Positions 7,365 through 9,557 of a stretch of DNA of 9,557 nt are shown piece after piece. Made by a program: the position numbers and the translations under genes. Positions within the stretch are counted from its first letter, which is position 1. The number at the start of each line of letters is the position of its first letter. The stretch is from an uncultured Verrucomicrobiota bacterium (GTDB lineage Bacteria; Verrucomicrobiota; Verrucomicrobiia; Chthoniobacterales; SZAS-18), in contig CALMVM010000200.1 of the NCBI GenBank assembly GCA_937873255.1, forward strand, positions 1,056-10,612, given 5' to 3'. The notes under the pieces are model-generated. The model was not told where the DNA came from. It saw nothing but the letters and a program-made list of their open reading frames with translations, and did not search any database.

Positions 7365-7370
7365 CCTACC

Positions 7371-8027
7371 ATGACTCCCGATCAAATTTCCCGCTGGAAC
7401 GACGAACTGTACGAGCAATCACCGTTGGAAATCACGCGCTGGGCGGTTGCACACGCGCCGGGGCGGGCCGTGGTCTCTACGAACTTCCGTCCTTACGAAG
7501 CGGTCATCTTGCATTTGGCAACGCAGGCGCAAAGCCGCATCCCCGTCCTCTGGGTGGATCACGGATACAATCGCCCCGCCACCTACCGACACGCCGAGGA
7601 ACTGCGCCGGATGCTCGACCTCGATCTGCGCGCCTACCTGCCAAGGATCACCGTCGCGCACCGCGAAGCCGTTTATGGGTCGGTGCCGGACACCAGCGAC
7701 GAAGAGGCCCTCAAGCAGTTCAGCGCGCAGATGAAATTGGAGCCGTTCCAACGCGGCATGAAGGAACTCGCGCCGCTCGTCTGGATCACCGCTTTACGCA
7801 AATCACAAAATCCCAACCGTGCCGGACTCGACATCGTTTCCGTGGACGAAAATTTCGGCACGCTGAAGGTCAGCCCGCTTTTCCACGCCACCGACGAGGA
7901 GTTGGAAGCCTACCTGCAACGGCATTCCTTGCCCAACGAATGGGACTATTTCGATCCCGCGAAGGCCGACGAAAAACGCGAGTGCGGTTTGCACGCCGCC
8001 TGGGGCGGACAGGCGGTACGAAGTTAG
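7371..8027 (+). CDS. cysH: PAPS/APS reductase, CysH-type, shortened
   Basis: This 218-residue thioredoxin-dependent reductase would convert PAPS (or APS) to sulfite. It aligns by eye with E. coli CysH (244 residues): VSTNFRPYEAVILHL (35-49) in the place of SSSFG...VSLHL, WVDHGYNRPATYR (61-73), KLEPFQRG (122-129), and WITALRKSQNPNRA (138-151), the nucleotide-binding loop. The catalytic Cys is C205 in KRECGLH, near the C-terminus. This is the only cysteine in the protein, so it lacks the Cys pairs that hold the 4Fe-4S cluster of APS reductases; PAPS is the expected substrate. Between YLQRHSL (181-187) and KRECGLH about 22 residues are missing compared with E. coli, including the GYLSVGDTHTT segment. 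No cysC (APS kinase) is visible here. It follows cysI by 6 nt, and its stop overlaps the cysD ribosome-binding site. Confidence 0.9.
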   Translation: MTPDQISRWNDELYEQSPLEITRWAVAHAPGRAVVSTNFRPYEAVILHLATQAQSRIPVLWVDHGYNRPATYRHAEELRRMLDLDLRAYLPRITVAHREAVYGSVPDTSDEEALKQFSAQMKLEPFQRGMKELAPLVWITALRKSQNPNRAGLDIVSVDENFGTLKVSPLFHATDEELEAYLQRHSLPNEWDYFDPAKADEKRECGLHAAWGGQAVRS

Positions 8028-8030
8028 GAG
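8025..8030 (+). promoter_or_regulatory. cysD ribosome-binding site overlapping the cysH stop
   Basis: TAGGAG lies 7 nt before GTG 8038 and contains the TAG stop of cysH. It is one of the few good Shine-Dalgarno matches in the window. It supports the GTG start and suggests translational coupling of cysH and cysD. Confidence 0.7.
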
Positions 8031-8037
8031 TGAATCC

Positions 8038-8940
8038 GTGAGTAGTTATCATCTCGATCACCTCCAGTTTCTCGAAACGGAGGCGATCCATATCCTGCGC
8101 GAGGTCGCGGCGGAGTTTGAGCGGCCGGCGTTATTATTCTCGGGCGGCAAGGATTCGATCTGCCTGCTGCGTCTCGCGGAAAAAGCGTTCCGGCCTTCCG
8201 AGCTGCCGATGCCGCTGCTCAATGTGGACACCGGCCATCATTTCCCGGAACTCAACGAGTTCCGCGACCGTCGCGCGAAGGAGATCCGCGCGAAACTGAT
8301 CGTCCGCACGGTGGACGAGGCGATTCAAAAAGGGGTTGCCATCCCTGTGCCGGGTCAGGTCAGCCGCAACGCGCTGCAAATCCCCACCCTCCTCGCCGCC
8401 ATCGAGGAATTTCAATTCGACGCCTGCATCGGCGGCGCGCGGCGCGACGAAGAAAAAGCGCGCGCGAAGGAACGTTTCTTTTCGTTCCGGGACAGCTTCG
8501 GGCAATGGGACCCGAAGAACCAGCGCCCCGAAATCTGGAACGTCTACAACGCCCGGCTCAATCCCGGCGAGAACATGCGCGTTTTCCCGTTGAGCAACTG
8601 GACCGAGATGGACGTTTGGGAATACATCCGTCAGGAACGCTTGGAGGTACCGAGCATCTATTATAGCCACCTGCGCCGGGTCGTGCGGCGCGGCGGACAA
8701 TGGGTTCCGGACACCGAGTTGGTTCCCGCTCGGCCAAACGAAACCGCAGCGACCCTGTTCGTGCGCGTGCGGACGATTGGCGATATCATCAGCACGGGCT
8801 GCGTGGATTCTCCAGCCGAAACCGTGGACGACATCATCGCCGAGATCGCCGCCGCCCGCGTCACCGAACGCGGCTCGCGCGCCGACGACAAACTCTCCGA
8901 GGCCGCGATGGAGGACCGCAAGAAGGCGGGGTATTTTTAG
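8038..8940 (+). CDS. cysD: Sulfate adenylyltransferase small subunit (CysD)
   Basis: A 300-residue adenylylating subunit of ATP sulfurylase, which makes APS from ATP and sulfate together with the GTPase CysN. The length matches E. coli CysD (302). The PP-loop is SGGKDS at 35-40, where E. coli has SIGKDS. Other family blocks are clear: LNVDTGHHFPELNEFRDRR, IGGARRDEEKARAKERFFSF, DPKNQRPEIWNVYN, RVFPLSNWTEMDVWEYI, and the C-terminal RKKAGYF. The DTGHHFPE form and SGGKDS loop resemble CysD of Bacteroidetes and related groups more than the enterobacterial type; this comparison is from memory. The GTG start is supported by TAGGAG 7 nt upstream. Its obligate partner cysN does not follow directly: a toxin-antitoxin pair lies between them. 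Confidence 0.96.
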   Translation: MSSYHLDHLQFLETEAIHILREVAAEFERPALLFSGGKDSICLLRLAEKAFRPSELPMPLLNVDTGHHFPELNEFRDRRAKEIRAKLIVRTVDEAIQKGVAIPVPGQVSRNALQIPTLLAAIEEFQFDACIGGARRDEEKARAKERFFSFRDSFGQWDPKNQRPEIWNVYNARLNPGENMRVFPLSNWTEMDVWEYIRQERLEVPSIYYSHLRRVVRRGGQWVPDTELVPARPNETAATLFVRVRTIGDIISTGCVDSPAETVDDIIAEIAAARVTERGSRADDKLSEAAMEDRKKAGYF

Positions 8941-8996
8941 ATTTTCCAGTGCTGACAATACTTGAACATCCCGAACTCAAACCTCACACTAACTCC

Positions 8997-9182
8997 ATGA
9001 GCACGAAGGAAATCGTTCACGACTTGGTAGAACATTTGCCGGATAATGTTTCTCTCCTCGACGTTGCACGTCACATAGAATTTGTGGCGGCGGTCCAGGA
9101 AGGATTGGACGAACTGGACCGCGGCGAGAGCGTCCCCATCGAGGAAGTCGAAGCCGAGTTGCCATCATGGGTTATCAGGTGA
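8997..9182 (+). CDS. RelB-like antitoxin of a ParE-type toxin-antitoxin pair
   Basis: A 61-residue, strongly acidic protein (about 16 Asp/Glu), short and immediately upstream of a ParE-like toxin, which is the usual antitoxin position. The pattern of a helix with LPDNVSLLDVARHIEFVAAV, then QEGLDELDRGESVPIEEVEAEL, resembles the small helical antitoxins often paired with ParE/RelE toxins (helix, then 'GL..ae.G..v..eev'). I see no clear ribbon-helix-helix DNA-binding block, so autoregulation is uncertain. ATG 8997 is the only sensible start and no good ribosome-binding site precedes it. The last 16 nt overlap the toxin gene in another frame, implying coupled translation. It sits 56 nt after cysD in DNA of visibly lower GC than the cys genes, suggesting later arrival. 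Confidence 0.8.
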   Translation: MSTKEIVHDLVEHLPDNVSLLDVARHIEFVAAVQEGLDELDRGESVPIEEVEAELPSWVIR

Positions 9183-9472
9183 GTTTGTCGCCGGCGGCAC
9201 GTGTTGATCTTCGTGAGATCGTTCGATACATCGCGCTGGACGATCCGGTCCGTGCGACAACCTTCGGTCGGTTCCTGATCACCAACACGAAACGCTTGGC
9301 CGATTTTCCGGAGATGGGCCGGGTTGTGCCTGACTTCCGAGACCGAACATTGCGCGAGATTGTCGTTCGATCTTACCGGGTGATTTACCGTGTAGACCAC
9401 GGCCGACGCCAAGTCGATGTCGTCCGCTTCTGGCATGGGGCACGAGGCACTCCAAAAATCGAACCAAATTAA
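9167..9472 (+). CDS. ParE/RelE-superfamily toxin
   Basis: This 101-residue basic protein has the ParE/RelE fold signature: SLSPAARVDLREIVRYIA (6-23), an A-x-x-F helix (30-34), LADFPEMGRVVPDF (44-57), LREIVVRSYRVIYRV (62-76) and the terminal strand VDVVRFWHGAR (83-93). Conserved residues include R63, Y70, Y74, H90 and R93. ParE toxins poison DNA gyrase, while RelE toxins cleave mRNA on the ribosome; the HGAR ending and the DFPExGR block are more typical of the ParE branch, but the target cannot be settled from sequence. It overlaps its antitoxin by 16 nt and ends 21 nt before the cysN start, in the same frame as cysN, so all four genes are probably on one transcript. It appears intact. Confidence 0.88.
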   Translation: MGYQVSLSPAARVDLREIVRYIALDDPVRATTFGRFLITNTKRLADFPEMGRVVPDFRDRTLREIVVRSYRVIYRVDHGRRQVDVVRFWHGARGTPKIEPN

Positions 9473-9493
9473 TTTCTGCTGTTCTTCGCCGCC

Positions 9494-9557
9494 GTGACCA
9501 TTCCTCAACCCACTCCCGTCGACCTCCTGCTCTTCAACACCAGCGGCAGCTTGGACG
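9494..9557 (+). CDS. cysN: Sulfate adenylyltransferase GTPase subunit (CysN), N-terminal fragment
   Basis: Only 21 codons from GTG 9494 are present before the window ends. The translation, MTIPQPTPVDLLLFNTSGSLD, matches the start of CysN, where a short leader is followed by LLRFxTAGSVD and then the GTPase P-loop DGKSTLIGRLL. The P-loop itself lies just beyond the edge. An in-frame TAA (the toxin stop, 9470-9472) limits upstream extension; GTG is the first conventional start. No clear ribosome-binding site is visible, consistent with most genes here. CysN would hydrolyse GTP to drive APS synthesis by CysD. Fusion to a C-terminal CysC (APS kinase) domain is possible but cannot be seen. Confidence 0.75.
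   Translation, partial: MTIPQPTPVDLLLFNTSGSLD

Noticed and set aside
7371..8027. CysH as a 4Fe-4S APS reductase
   Set aside because: Only one cysteine exists in the protein, so the cluster-binding Cys pairs are missing.
8941..9484. Target-site duplication flanking the toxin-antitoxin module (ATTT...GCTG on both sides)
   Set aside because: The two copies (8941-8954 and 9472-9481) differ in length and inner sequence; too weak to claim.
1..9557. CRISPR array, tRNA/rRNA genes or insertion sequence
   Set aside because: No regularly spaced repeats, cloverleaf-like segments, or transposase motifs were seen on either strand.

Overview
This is a GC-rich bacterial window whose most coherent part is an assimilatory sulfate-reduction operon on the right. 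The high GC, the near absence of Shine-Dalgarno sequences, and the mix of a cytosolic GH5 hydrolase, a POT transporter and an SGGKDS-type CysD suggest an environmental Gram-negative bacterium. Verrucomicrobiota (Opitutales-like) is my best guess, but it is inference from style and not from a marker gene.

Left third (1-3892). The window opens with the C-terminus of a MarR-type regulator, followed on the same strand by a DoxX-family membrane protein and a 67-residue membrane protein. Converging on these is an M14-type zinc metallocarboxypeptidase on the minus strand. It shares a 112-bp divergent intergenic region with a GH5-like glycoside hydrolase that has no signal peptide. The hydrolase converges stop-to-stop (TGATCA) with a minus-strand D-2-hydroxyacid dehydrogenase. 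These look like ordinary accessory metabolic genes.

Middle (4024-5502). A proton-coupled oligopeptide transporter (POT/PTR2 family) runs rightward from a 131-bp region shared with the dehydrogenase.

Right third (5503-9557). Upstream of cysI is a perfect 9-bp inverted repeat with further ATAGAC half-sites, overlapping a weak promoter-like sequence. It looks like an operator. It is followed by cysI (sulfite reductase hemoprotein), cysH (PAPS-reductase type, clearly shortened near its C-terminus), cysD (ATP sulfurylase small subunit) and, at the right edge, the first 21 codons of cysN, which starts at a GTG. Together cysDN would activate sulfate to APS, cysH would reduce the activated sulfate to sulfite, and cysI would reduce sulfite to sulfide. 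No cysC, cysJ or siroheme gene lies in the window.

The striking element is a RelB/ParE-like toxin-antitoxin pair placed exactly between cysD and cysN, two genes whose products form one enzyme. It is on the same strand, leaves only 21 nt before cysN, and has visibly lower GC at its left side, so it looks like an insertion that kept the operon open. I found no CRISPR array, RNA gene, insertion sequence or convincing terminator, and no gene-free stretch longer than 300 bases.
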